Source: Saprospiraceae bacterium
GTDB lineage: Bacteria > Bacteroidota > Bacteroidia > Chitinophagales > Saprospiraceae
NCBI GenBank assembly: GCA_022448945.1
Contig: JAKVCV010000012.1
Location: forward strand, 48,897 to 112,896
DNA: 64,000 nucleotides
Direction: 5' to 3'
In this document: one piece after another, positions 26,788 through 36,081 of the stretch
Position numbering within the stretch: position 1 is the stretch's first letter
How the letters are laid out: every line of letters begins with the position of its first letter
Translations under genes and position numbers: made by a program
The notes under the pieces: model-generated
The model's database searches: none
Seen by the model: only the letters and a program-made list of their open reading frames with translations
What the model was told of the DNA's origin: nothing

Positions 26788-29487
26788 CTAATTATTAACA
26801 TCAAAGATTAATCTTTCAGTCCTATGAATTCCAAAATTCAAAATTTGATGTATAAATTCATAAGGTTTATATCCTTGTAAAGCACATTGATGAAAAATAC
26901 AAGTTGCTGGAGTCATTCCAGGCAGTGAATTGATTTCAATAATAATTGTTTCTGCATTCCCGTTTTCATAAATACGAACAAAAGCATCGATTCTTGCATA
27001 TCCTGTGACATTAAGCACCTTTGCAGCCTTTAATAAAGTAGCACGAACCTGTTTAGAAAAATGTTCGTGCTTAAAAGGCATATTATCTTTTACAAAACGG
27101 GCTGGTGTAATATTTTGACCTTCACCAGCTAGAAATTTTTCTTCTAATGATAAAACTTCTCCAGTTGACAAAGCTTCTGATGGCTCAAAAATAATATATT
27201 CTAATTCTCCCTCTGCATTATATCTGGTCAGTAAACCACCTGTAATCTCCAGAAACCTTATCGCATCTTTCTGATCAATCATAGCTTCGATTAAAGCTAC
27301 TTCTTTTTTAGGAAATTCCTCTTTAGGTTTTAAATCCAAAATAGAAACATTCTGTTCACTAACATATTCAGACGATCTGAATAATGCCATTAAATAAGCT
27401 GCCAATTGTTCCGTTGATTTAATCACTTTTACAGCAGAACTACATCCGTCATCTACAGGTTTTGCGATTAATGGGTATTCTATTAACTTTTCTATGTATT
27501 TCAATACAGCATTTCTATCTGCAAAAAAATCTTCTTTAGAAATTAATAACTGTTCGGTAACTGATAAGCCATGTTTCTTAAGTAATTGTAAGGTATCGTA
27601 TTTATTAATAGTTAGTTTTGCTGAACTAGCTAATGAACCATTAAATGGAATATTTAGTCTTTGCAAATTTTCTTGAATTTCTCCATCCTCCCCTGGCCTA
27701 CCATGCAAAGCTATAAAGACCGCATCAACCATCTTTTTTAATTCTTGATAATTTATTGTCATTGGTTCAAAGATCATTGATTTACTAGTAAATCGATCTA
27801 CAATTTTTCTGCATTTTTGTTGAATATTTTTTATTATGGGATGAACCTTATAAGCTTCTATTTTATCTCTTATATCGTCTGCATTATCCTTTAATAGCAA
27901 ATTAACTGGTATTTGAATCAAATGATGTTTGTCTTTATTACCAGTAACAAAAAAGGGAATTGGTTCATAATTGACTGAACTTGCAAGTTTTTCATAAATA
28001 TTACGACCACTCTCTACCGAAATATGACGTTCTGAAGAATATCCACCCATAAATACTCCTATTTTCTTTTTATTTGAGCTTCCTTGTTTTTGTTCACACA
28101 ATTTAGCATTCAAATCCTCTATTAATGGTTCAAAATTCCCTAACTGAGTAGTTGTATTTATACGTTCCTTGATTGATGTATGAATTATATATGTTAAAAA
28201 TTGTGAAGGATTTAAGCCAATCTCGGCGGCTTGGTGAAAGAAAAAAGAAGATGGTAACATACCCGAAGTAGTATTAGGATCATTTAAAAAGATTTTACCA
28301 TCTTTTTGGATAAATCCATCTATTCTTGCATAAGTATTAAATTCTAAATAATCAAACAAAGATTCACACTCCTTACAAATTCTTTCAATAACATTATCAG
28401 CTAGATTAATGGGTGTTAATTTTCTAGATAATCCTGGTAAATATTTAGAACGATAATCAAAAATCTCATTTCCCTTAAGTATTTCAGTTGGAGGTAATGC
28501 AATAGACTGATTTTCATCACCACGAATAACAACACAAGAAAATTCTCTACCTTCAATAAATTGCTCAACAACTACCGTGTGTTCTGCATTAAAACCTTGG
28601 AATTTTATATCCTTTTCAGATTTCTTAAAATGATAATTAATGAATTTAAAAAGATGCTCGGGGTGATAAAAAATATCTTTTGTTTGTAATATTTGTAACG
28701 GGAACCCTATACCTATACGTATATCGGTAAGTACACGTAAATAATCGATTTGTTCTGTCTTTCTCATTGATTTCCACAAAGAAAAAGATAGATGCTCTAT
28801 AAAAAAAGCAGCATCAATTGCCTTATCAATATCTTCTTTTTTCTGAATAATACTTACTCCAATAGAAGATCCTTGATTTGCAGGCCGCACTACCATTGGA
28901 AGTCCAATTTCATTGATTATATCTTCTTTCCATCCTTCAATTTTAACATTAAGCCAGTCTAGACGCTTAATAATTTTCATTTTAGGCATGTGAAATCCCC
29001 CTGCTTCCATCAGTTTCTTTTGAAAAGATTTATCCATACCTATACTACTTGCACGAATGCCTGAACCAGAATAAGGAATATGTAAACTTTCCAATAAACC
29101 CTGAATCTGACCATCTTCCCCCAAATTGCCATGAAGCGCTAAAAATGCAAAATCTATAAGTTCTGGAAGTTGATCAATTGAAATTGCTGTACCAACATGT
29201 TCCATCAAATCTCCCATTTCTTCATCATCAAGACCCTGCAAACTTTCTATATATACCTGAAATTGATGTTCAGAATCCGGAAGATGGGTTACGGGAGGAT
29301 AAAAATCCCGGATACTACCTTTATATAGATTTTGCCAATCCAAAAGAATATAATTTCCAAGGCTATCAACAAAAATTGGAATTGGAGTAAATAATCCTTT
29401 ATCTAGATTATCATATACTGTTCGCCCTCCAGCAAAAGAAATTTCACGTTCTCTGGAAATTCCTCCAAAAAAAATACCTATGCGCAT
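26788..29487 (-). CDS. ddl: Tandem (double) D-alanine--D-alanine ligase, 899 residues
   Basis: Two complete Ddl-type ATP-grasp units sit in one chain. Unit A (about 1-455) starts GIFFGGISREREIS and has ALHGNLGEDGQIQG, RPANQGSSIGVSII and NDPNTTSGML. Unit B (about 474-899) starts GVFMGGYSSERHIS and has ALHGRPGEDGEIQ, KPVDDGCSSAVKVI and EINSLPGMTPATC. Each unit departs from the usual catalytic set: A has Arg for the ATP-binding Lys of the VKP motif and Asp for the Glu of the ENxSPGM motif; B keeps both but replaces the SSVG loop by CSSA. Standard Ddl is 300-370 residues. The enzyme makes the D-Ala-D-Ala dipeptide for peptidoglycan. The two halves could split catalysis or one may be regulatory. 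PASTA protein gene downstream. Confidence 0.9.
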   Translation of the reverse strand: MRIGIFFGGISREREISFAGGRTVYDNLDKGLFTPIPIFVDSLGNYILLDWQNLYKGSIRDFYPPVTHLPDSEHQFQVYIESLQGLDDEEMGDLMEHVGTAISIDQLPELIDFAFLALHGNLGEDGQIQGLLESLHIPYSGSGIRASSIGMDKSFQKKLMEAGGFHMPKMKIIKRLDWLNVKIEGWKEDIINEIGLPMVVRPANQGSSIGVSIIQKKEDIDKAIDAAFFIEHLSFSLWKSMRKTEQIDYLRVLTDIRIGIGFPLQILQTKDIFYHPEHLFKFINYHFKKSEKDIKFQGFNAEHTVVVEQFIEGREFSCVVIRGDENQSIALPPTEILKGNEIFDYRSKYLPGLSRKLTPINLADNVIERICKECESLFDYLEFNTYARIDGFIQKDGKIFLNDPNTTSGMLPSSFFFHQAAEIGLNPSQFLTYIIHTSIKERINTTTQLGNFEPLIEDLNAKLCEQKQGSSNKKKIGVFMGGYSSERHISVESGRNIYEKLASSVNYEPIPFFVTGNKDKHHLIQIPVNLLLKDNADDIRDKIEAYKVHPIIKNIQQKCRKIVDRFTSKSMIFEPMTINYQELKKMVDAVFIALHGRPGEDGEIQENLQRLNIPFNGSLASSAKLTINKYDTLQLLKKHGLSVTEQLLISKEDFFADRNAVLKYIEKLIEYPLIAKPVDDGCSSAVKVIKSTEQLAAYLMALFRSSEYVSEQNVSILDLKPKEEFPKKEVALIEAMIDQKDAIRFLEITGGLLTRYNAEGELEYIIFEPSEALSTGEVLSLEEKFLAGEGQNITPARFVKDNMPFKHEHFSKQVRATLLKAAKVLNVTGYARIDAFVRIYENGNAETIIIEINSLPGMTPATCIFHQCALQGYKPYEFIHQILNFGIHRTERLIFDVNN

Positions 29488-29794
29488 TATTATATATTGA
29501 TATTATCAGATCAAAAAATTGAATAATATAACAATCAACTAATCAAATAAATAAGTCCTGTTTTAGATTAAAAACTACTATTAAAATTATTATTTTATAT
29601 AGGTAGAGACTTTAAAATGTGAAATTACAGTTTATTTCTGTACTTACCTAAAAAAGGCCTAAACAACAAGTATTTGGTTGAATAAGCCTAATAACTGGTT
29701 AAATATCTTAGTAGGAGTCTTGATAAAAAAGGATTTATAAATAAACTATATTCATCAAAATAGAATATTATATAGGTAAAAAGACAGCTAAATA
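29488..29794. other. Intergenic region upstream of the tandem ddl
   Basis: This gap of 307 nt lies after the lipocalin-like gene and before ddl on the minus strand. It contains an imperfect hairpin with a T-run (29649-29689), described separately, and presumably the ddl promoter, of which I see no clear TAnnTTTG. Nothing else was recognised. Confidence 0.35.
29649..29689 (-). terminator. Probable intrinsic terminator after the lipocalin-like gene
   Basis: On the minus strand TAGGCTTATTCAACC pairs imperfectly with GTTGTTTAGGCCT (about 10 of 13 positions), followed directly by TTTTTT. It lies about 105 nt downstream of the lipocalin-like gene stop codon. Confidence 0.5.
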
Positions 29795-30202
29795 TTAAAT
29801 TTTTACAAATTGATATTCCATCCCATTCAACATAATATAAAATGTACGTTCATCCGTAAATTGTATATTTAATACATCATCAAAAGGTCCATTGTCTGCT
29901 TTAATTGTTAAATATCCACCTGTAGTAGGCATAGACCAAGTACCAGTTTGAGTAATCCAAGTTGTTTTATCTTTACTACTCAACATACGAGTTTCAATAG
30001 TACCATTATCATCAAGTACCATTGTAGCATTTTTAAGAATGAATGAATTATTTCTGTATAAACTTTGTAATTCTCCAACATTCTTTAATTCCCATGCTCC
30101 AATTATTTTATCACGATAATTAATTGTTTCATCATTGCCACATCTTGTAAAGATGACTAAGCTTAAAATAACAAAAATAATTTGAATACGTAATGATCTC
30201 AT
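29795..30202 (-). CDS. Lipocalin-like putative lipoprotein
   Basis: I place the start at the ATG at 30202, which gives 135 residues and a clean lipoprotein signal (MRSLRIQIIFVILSL then FTRCGN, lipobox Cys at residue 21). The longer reading from 30229 adds nine residues before the signal. The mature part has the small lipocalin-like (DUF4923/DUF5004-type) pattern: IIGAWELKNVG, then MVLDDNGTIETRM, then TGTWSMPTTGGYLTIKAD and a final beta pair. Such proteins are envelope-anchored with unknown ligands. It stands alone between ddl and hscB on the same strand. Confidence 0.75.
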   Translation of the reverse strand: MRSLRIQIIFVILSLVIFTRCGNDETINYRDKIIGAWELKNVGELQSLYRNNSFILKNATMVLDDNGTIETRMLSSKDKTTWITQTGTWSMPTTGGYLTIKADNGPFDDVLNIQFTDERTFYIMLNGMEYQFVKI

Positions 30203-30274
30203 TTCTATAAGTTTTTCTGGATAATCCAACTAACAGAGCAATATACAAAATTTATGAAATAGAAGATACAAAAT

Positions 30275-30793
30275 CTAAATAAGCTTGCTCATATTTTCTT
30301 TTAATCGGAGAAGATAACGATTCTTTAAGTAATGGTCCCTTATAAGTTCCAATTCATTAATAGATGATGTTTCATCATTATAATTATCAATTATGTGTTG
30401 TACAGAATCCCTTAACTCAATTTCTTTATTTTCGATTTTTGATCTAATAATGTTAGCTGTATTTACATTATAATCAAACTGCAATTCCATAATCTTTTCA
30501 TTTATATCCATCATTTCTAAAAGAAAATCCTGAGGAATAGATGGTTTAATTGCAGCACCTAATAGATTTTTGAGTTCTAAAACATATTTTATACGTTTTT
30601 CGGTATCTTTTAGTGTTTTATAAGCTTCATTATTAAGGGTGGACAATTCCAAAATCTCTTGTTGTTTTGTTATGGGTTCTAAAGTATGATAATCAGGGTG
30701 ATATTCTTTACTTTTTTTTAGAAAAAGCTGCCTTAAGTATTTAATATCGAGATTTAAAGTAATTGGAAGTTTATAAAAGTCAAAATAATTCAT
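30275..30793 (-). CDS. hscB: Fe-S assembly co-chaperone HscB (J-domain protein)
   Basis: The 172-residue protein has an N-terminal J-domain (about 1-70) with the HPD motif at 32-34 (KEYHPDYH), preceded by the HscB-type opening MNYFDFYKLP. A C-terminal three-helix domain (about 85-172) matches HscB, which delivers the IscU scaffold to the HscA chaperone. hscA and the isc or suf genes are not adjacent. The gene lies 58 nt from the ferredoxin-NADP reductase gene on the same strand, forming a loose redox/Fe-S group with flavodoxin. Confidence 0.88.
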   Translation of the reverse strand: MNYFDFYKLPITLNLDIKYLRQLFLKKSKEYHPDYHTLEPITKQQEILELSTLNNEAYKTLKDTEKRIKYVLELKNLLGAAIKPSIPQDFLLEMMDINEKIMELQFDYNVNTANIIRSKIENKEIELRDSVQHIIDNYNDETSSINELELIRDHYLKNRYLLRLKENMSKLI

Positions 30794-30851
30794 ATTATAA
30801 AAATAAGCTCAAATTAGAAAACCATAGTCAAGAAGAAAGCAAAGTTAAATA

Positions 30852-31859
30852 TTATTCAAATCCATTAACCCCATTTACAGTAGTATATTTAAACTGTACT
30901 TTTTTGTCAGGATAGATATATTTAAAAGCTGATTGAACCATCAAAGTTCCTTCATGAAAACCACATAAAATTAGTTTTAACTTACCGGAATAAGTATTAA
31001 TATCTCCAATTGCGTAAATACCAGGGATATTTGTACTATAATCTTCTGTATTTACTTCTATGGCAGATCTATTGATATTTAGCCCCCAATTAGCTATAGG
31101 ACCAAGCTTAGGACTAAGGCCAAAAAGAGGAATAAAATGTTCAACTGATATTGTGAATTCTCCTTCCGTTTTATTCTTTATAGTTACTTCATGGAGATGC
31201 CCATTCCCATTTAGTCCAACAACCTGAGCTTCAGTAATTAATTTTATCTTTCCTTCTTTTGCCAATTGTTCTACTTTCTCTACTGAATCTAATGCACCTC
31301 TAAATCCTTTTCGTCGATGAACCATAGTTACTTCTGAGGCGATATCTGACAAAAAAATCGCCCAGTCCAATGCTGAATCGCCTCCCCCTGCAATTACAAT
31401 TTTTTTATCACGATATAATTCAGGTTCTTTAATAATGTATTCTACACCTTTATCTTCAAATTCTGCAATATTTGATATAGGAGGTTTTCGAGGTTCAAAA
31501 CAACCCAATCCCCCTGCAATAGCAATAACTTTAGCAATATGCTTTGTACCCTTATTAGTTTTCAGACAAAATCGCCCATCATCAAGTTCTTCTATTGATT
31601 CTGCACGTTCACCTAAAGTAAATCCAGGCTTAAAGGGTTCTATTTGTTTAATGAGATTATCAACTAATTCACCAGCAAGAATATGAGGAAAACCAGGTAT
31701 GTCATATATTGGCTTTTTAGGGTAAATCTCTGTTAATTGTCCCCCTGCAAGAGGAAGTGAATCAATTAAATGACATCTTAATTTGAGCAGACCAGCCTCA
31801 AATACTGTAAATAAGCCACATGGTCCTGCTCCAATAATTAATATATCTGTCTCTATCAT
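30852..31859 (-). CDS. Thioredoxin-reductase-like ferredoxin/flavodoxin-NADP reductase (type 2 FNR)
   Basis: The 335-residue flavoprotein has an FAD motif IIGAGPCGLFTV (G10-x-G12-xx-G15), LPLAGGQLTEIYPKKPIYDIPGFP, an NADPH-binding motif IVIAGGGDSALDWA (near 155) and the C-terminal GIYAIGDINTYSGKLKLI. The redox-active CxxC of thioredoxin reductase is absent, as expected for the TrxR-like ferredoxin-NADP reductases of Bacillus and Chlorobium. It probably moves electrons between NADPH and the flavodoxin encoded 76 nt upstream on the same strand. A C-terminal extension of about 25 residues after the TrxR core is typical. Confidence 0.92.
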   Translation of the reverse strand: MIETDILIIGAGPCGLFTVFEAGLLKLRCHLIDSLPLAGGQLTEIYPKKPIYDIPGFPHILAGELVDNLIKQIEPFKPGFTLGERAESIEELDDGRFCLKTNKGTKHIAKVIAIAGGLGCFEPRKPPISNIAEFEDKGVEYIIKEPELYRDKKIVIAGGGDSALDWAIFLSDIASEVTMVHRRKGFRGALDSVEKVEQLAKEGKIKLITEAQVVGLNGNGHLHEVTIKNKTEGEFTISVEHFIPLFGLSPKLGPIANWGLNINRSAIEVNTEDYSTNIPGIYAIGDINTYSGKLKLILCGFHEGTLMVQSAFKYIYPDKKVQFKYTTVNGVNGFE

Positions 31860-31935
31860 TATTATTGATTAATTTCTATTTAATTTAAATTTTAAACTAA
31901 TATTTTCATATAAGACAAGTAGTTATTAAAAAGAT

Positions 31936-32454
31936 TTATTTATCTAAAAATCCTTCATTAACTAGTTGTTCTACCCATTGCTGTAATCTATCATCTGTCT
32001 GTTCAGGTTGATTGTCTTCATCAATAGCAAGACCAAAAAAGTATCCTTCTTCATACAATCCTTTTGAGCATTCAAATTCATAACCATTAGTACTCCATTT
32101 CCCCATGATTTTTCCACCATTTTGTTCTATTACTTCTCCAATAATACCAATACCATCTACAAAATATTCTGAATACCCTTCCTGATCACCCAATCCAAAA
32201 AGAGCAACTCTTTTACCTCTAAAATCAATGGATTTAAATTGTTCGAAAAATTCATCCCAGTCACTTTGTAACTCTCCATCATACCAAGTAGAAAGTCCAA
32301 AAATCAAATGGTTATATTGTTCTATTTTTTGAACACTTGCATTAAATATATTAAAGCTGTCAACTTTTTGACAGCCTATGATATCAAGCAACACTTCTAC
32401 AACTTCTTCTGTCATTCCTGTGTCTGAACCCCAAAAAAGTCCCGTTTTGACCAT
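31936..32454 (-). CDS. fldA: Long-chain flavodoxin
   Basis: The 172-residue protein opens with the FMN phosphate loop FWGSDTGMTEEV (about residues 7-18) and carries LSTWYDGELQSDWDEFF, a W-and-Y flavin-stacking loop, and the 20-residue insert of long-chain flavodoxins (region about 120-145, with WSTNGYEFECSKGL). It is a soluble one-electron carrier. The gene directly precedes its likely reductase and lies upstream of hscB, which may bring Fe-S assembly, flavodoxin and reductase into one transcript. The symbol follows the E. coli naming; iron-dependent regulation was not visible. Confidence 0.93.
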   Translation of the reverse strand: MVKTGLFWGSDTGMTEEVVEVLLDIIGCQKVDSFNIFNASVQKIEQYNHLIFGLSTWYDGELQSDWDEFFEQFKSIDFRGKRVALFGLGDQEGYSEYFVDGIGIIGEVIEQNGGKIMGKWSTNGYEFECSKGLYEEGYFFGLAIDEDNQPEQTDDRLQQWVEQLVNEGFLDK

Positions 32455-32550
32455 AATAAATATCTGAATGATTTATTACGCAAAGGTCGTAAAAAAAATT
32501 GTATTATTTACTTTAATTCAAACTAAATTGGATTGAATCTAAATAAGTTT

Positions 32551-32602
32551 TTACATACTAATAAAGGCTGCCCCTGGAGAGACAGCCTTTATTAGTATGT
32601 AA
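32551..32602 (-). terminator. Perfect 20-bp inverted repeat, terminator of the 32626-34377 gene
   Basis: The arm at 32551-32570 is the exact reverse complement of 32583-32602, with a 12-nt loop. It starts 23 nt after the stop codon of the minus-strand T9SS gene and about 97 nt before the flavodoxin start. The U-tract after the stem is poor (AAACTTATTT on the minus strand), so it may also act as an RNA-stabilising or processing hairpin. Confidence 0.65.
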
Positions 32603-32625
32603 GAATATAATATTAATTCAGAAAG

Positions 32626-34377
32626 TTACTCAGATTTGATGAGTTCTTTTACTGTTGAGAATAATGCACTATAAACATGAACATAATAAAGAGCCCCGGG
32701 CCAATCTTTAGTATCTAAAGTAAAGGTATTTATACCCTTGTTAACAACAACTATTTTAGAAAACATTAATTGTCCAATTGCATCATAGACAAATATTGTA
32801 GCGTTTTTATCTACGGTGGATGTAATCTCTAACGTTGCATTCCTGTCTAAAATAGGATTAGGGAATAAATTAACTGTTTCTACTTGTCCCTCTTTATAAA
32901 GTGAAGCAACTACAGAATGTGTGTAATCTACCGATCCATCAACATTAACAACTTTAACTCGATAGTAATAATTTATATTAGGTATAACTGCATGGTCATC
33001 TATAAAATAACTCTGCTCTACCTGACTATTACCTATAGCTGGGTGAGTTGTAATAGCTATAAAGTCTGCATCGTCTGTACTTCTTTCAAGAACGAAATAA
33101 TCAACATCTAATTCCTTACTGGTTGTCCAGTCAACTTTTATATATTTATTACTAACAGGACTTGCGAGAATATCAATTATTCTTGTTTCCAATAATATGA
33201 GACCTGAAACAACTCCAAAATCTGAAAACCCATTAAAACCATTTCTACTCAGTCCAACTGGAGAAGGACCACAATCATTATGTAAAGGGGATGTTATTGG
33301 ATATTCAAAAACATCATCTTTTGATATTGTATAAAATGTACCTGCCCACATACTAACTGGATCCTGAGGCCATATCTTCACCTCATAAGCACCACCAGCA
33401 GCAACATTATTTATATCATTAAAAACCCATTCACCATGTCTATTACCCCAAAAATCATTCATAAGGTAACCGCTACACTCAACTCCAGGCGGCATTGTGT
33501 TATTAGGTGAAAAAGCTTCATAATATCCACTCAAAACATCATAGGTATTAGCACCAAATACAAAGTGAAGATATTGGAGTCCTTTATTATTGCCATTATT
33601 TTGGACTGGATTGGAAGGATCCAATCCAAGTATATATCCATAAGTTCCACCAGCAGGAGAAATTGCCCGGCGATGCTTTCCAATCACATAGCCTTTATCC
33701 ATTGTTGACATATTATTTCCACCACTCTGATGCCAGGTATCATTAATATAGTTTGTTAATCCTGAAGTAGTATTCATCATTCCAAATTCTGCAGTATATC
33801 CTGAACCATTCGGTGGATAGGCCAAAGCGCCTGATGGCCCTATGTCGTGGGTTACTATATTAGTTGCGAAGTTGGCTCCCAGACCCTGCGGGTCAAAATT
33901 TACGGTATTTCTAACATCAGCAACGTATTGTGAAGTAGTTCCTGCACCTGTATTGATTAAATAAACGGCTCCCTGACTATTATTGACTTCCAGGTTATAA
34001 AAAGAACCATCATTTACTCCAATTTGAGAAGTTCCACCACGTACTGCATAGCTACCAGCTATGAACTGTCTTTCAGTAGTATTAACATCGCTGTTTTCTA
34101 TAAGTGTAGTACCTGTACCTCTTTGCTGGAACAAAGCATCTGAGTACATGTTGCCTTGCGTTTTAAGTAGTCCATTATTTTCAAGTAAACCTGTTGGTTG
34201 GGTCATGTGGACATCACCCAAAACATGCAATTCAGCACCAGCTTGAATATGAACTAATGCCCCATCATTGTAAAATTCGTTATTATGCTGTGCCTGAATC
34301 GAAAGAGTATAAAAAATTCCAGCAGTAAGTAAAAGTATAAAAAGTATAGATTGTAGTGTAAAATTTTTATGCCCCAT
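32626..34377 (-). CDS. T9SS-exported surface protein of unknown function
   Basis: The 583-residue protein has a signal peptide (FILLLTAGIFYTLSIQAQ, cleavage near residue 30). A beta-rich region (about 35-400) with motifs such as LLENNGLLKTQGN and DVNTTERQF resembles structural adhesin repeats and contains no catalytic triad. A fibronectin-like segment (about 410-490, KVDWTTSKELDVDYFVLERS) precedes a T9SS type-A sorting domain (about 505-583, NLFPNPILDRNATLEI to PGALYYVHVY). The organisation matches the cargo at 23793-25145. A perfect hairpin terminator follows the gene. Function is unknown. Confidence 0.85.
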   Translation of the reverse strand: MGHKNFTLQSILFILLLTAGIFYTLSIQAQHNNEFYNDGALVHIQAGAELHVLGDVHMTQPTGLLENNGLLKTQGNMYSDALFQQRGTGTTLIENSDVNTTERQFIAGSYAVRGGTSQIGVNDGSFYNLEVNNSQGAVYLINTGAGTTSQYVADVRNTVNFDPQGLGANFATNIVTHDIGPSGALAYPPNGSGYTAEFGMMNTTSGLTNYINDTWHQSGGNNMSTMDKGYVIGKHRRAISPAGGTYGYILGLDPSNPVQNNGNNKGLQYLHFVFGANTYDVLSGYYEAFSPNNTMPPGVECSGYLMNDFWGNRHGEWVFNDINNVAAGGAYEVKIWPQDPVSMWAGTFYTISKDDVFEYPITSPLHNDCGPSPVGLSRNGFNGFSDFGVVSGLILLETRIIDILASPVSNKYIKVDWTTSKELDVDYFVLERSTDDADFIAITTHPAIGNSQVEQSYFIDDHAVIPNINYYYRVKVVNVDGSVDYTHSVVASLYKEGQVETVNLFPNPILDRNATLEITSTVDKNATIFVYDAIGQLMFSKIVVVNKGINTFTLDTKDWPGALYYVHVYSALFSTVKELIKSE

Positions 34378-34734
34378 ATATTAATAGTTTTATTAGGTAT
34401 ACAATAATTTATTTTCAACTTACCATATTGCCATAAATGTACATATAAATTCGCAATTTATCTAGAAAATTATCAAAAAAAAGCCTAAAAATCGTGATAT
34501 ATCGACAATTTTAACAAAAAATGGTACAAATATTCATTTTACTGTATTCGAATTTACGCAAATAATATACTGACATACATCATTTGGGCAATATAAAAAT
34601 TTACAAATAAAGGGATTTGTGATTTCAGAAAAGAAAGGGGCCTGTCGCATCTGCTTCAAAAAGGAATAATGTAGTGCTATTAAATAAAAAAATAACTTTT
34701 AGGATTTATATCTATAATTCTATCAAGTAGTTAA
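34378..34734. other. Intergenic region between a T9SS cargo gene and the beta-helix gene
   Basis: This gap of 357 nt follows the beta-helix gene on the minus strand and leads to the next gene on the same strand. A slightly G-rich patch at about 34631-34670 (GGGGCCTGTCGCATCTG) stands out from AT-rich surroundings. I found no stable hairpin, promoter element or open frame in it. Confidence 0.35.
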
Positions 34735-35835
34735 TTAGAGAATAACTCCTTTTTTTAATACTTCAGAATACTCAACTTCTCCGGAAATATTCTCATCATG
34801 ATGATAGTCTAGGGTTGCATTTTTTACCTCGGATGTAGACAATTTACCCCAAAAATTAGGGCCAATACTAAGTTTTTCAATTACTTTATCTTTACAAGGG
34901 GCAAATAATCTTACATGATACTCTTTATAGTTGTAAAAGCTATTATTTTCAATTTTAGATTTTCCTTTATTATAGTATTTACAGGATAACTTTAAATTTA
35001 TATTATTATTTCTGAATGTATTATGATGAACTAAAAAAGAAGAGCGTTTACTCATTTTTTGCAACTTTATCGCATAATCTTCAAACTTTACAAATTGATT
35101 TGAACTAATATCTACAACACCTCCACCCAACATCCATACAATTATACCTGAATGTCTGCCTTTACCTGTAAATTTTCTAAGGATATTATCCTTAAAAATT
35201 GTTGTACCACCCAACATAATTGAATTACATGCTATCATTTTATTATTTGTTATTGTAGCAAGACTAGTATTACGAACATTAATAACACGATTACAATGTT
35301 TGAAAACTGATCCATCAATCCAGATTTCAGCCTGCCGTTCTATTTGGATAGCTGTATAACATGCTTCAATGTTACAATTTGTAATACTAATATTACACCC
35401 TTTGGAGCGTATCAGATAAGCTGGAGTTTCGTTGGTTCCTCTAAAAATACATGAATTAAAAGTAACCCCTTCTTTAGTTGTAGGATTAAAATCATTACAA
35501 TCTTTAGTAAAAAAGAAACCATTCCAATTACAATCATGTAAACCACTAAAACTAATTTTCTGACTTTTAGTACCGGAAGCAACAAGATTACCAGAAACTA
35601 TCATACGAGTCTCTTTAGCAAATTGAACTTTTGTACCTGGTTCAATTTCAAGGGTAGCACCTTTTACTATTGTTAAATCAATAGTAATGATATAAGGACT
35701 ATTTGATTTAGTCCATTTACTATCTTTATCTATATGTTGACCAATAAACGTTGTTGCATTGACATTCGCTACAAGAAGACTAAAAAATAACAAACAAAAA
35801 AATAGAATCTTACTATACAATATCATAATTAACAA
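34735..35835 (-). CDS. Secreted right-handed parallel beta-helix protein
   Basis: The 366-residue protein starts with a signal peptide (ILFFCLLFFSLLVANVNA, cleavage near residue 27). An in-frame ATG three codons in (35826) is an alternative start. The mature part is a right-handed beta-helix of the periplasmic copper-binding/NosD-like kind, with repeating short strands such as NCNIEACYTAIQIERQAEI and NTFRNNNINLKLSC. It begins DLTIVKGATLEIEPGTKVQF, a typical capping sequence. No T9SS sorting domain is seen, so it may be periplasmic or outer-surface by another route. Substrate unknown; sugar or polymer binding is common for the fold. Confidence 0.82.
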   Translation of the reverse strand: MLIMILYSKILFFCLLFFSLLVANVNATTFIGQHIDKDSKWTKSNSPYIITIDLTIVKGATLEIEPGTKVQFAKETRMIVSGNLVASGTKSQKISFSGLHDCNWNGFFFTKDCNDFNPTTKEGVTFNSCIFRGTNETPAYLIRSKGCNISITNCNIEACYTAIQIERQAEIWIDGSVFKHCNRVINVRNTSLATITNNKMIACNSIMLGGTTIFKDNILRKFTGKGRHSGIIVWMLGGGVVDISSNQFVKFEDYAIKLQKMSKRSSFLVHHNTFRNNNINLKLSCKYYNKGKSKIENNSFYNYKEYHVRLFAPCKDKVIEKLSIGPNFWGKLSTSEVKNATLDYHHDENISGEVEYSEVLKKGVIL

Positions 35836-36081
35836 TTATTTGGGATAATAATGGGGCATAAATATTGAACCGATACAAAAAAAATGCGCAAGTCCTTACA
35901 AAATTACCAGATTATTTTAATTTTCAAAAGTAATTATATAAAACTTGGTTTTAAATGCAATAAAATTCTATATATCTTAAACGGTACTGTTTTATATTCT
36001 GTAGAATAACATGTTTCCCATAAAATCAAGTTTCTATTGTTTTATAAAAATCCATTAAATCACTATAAAAAAAATTATTTT

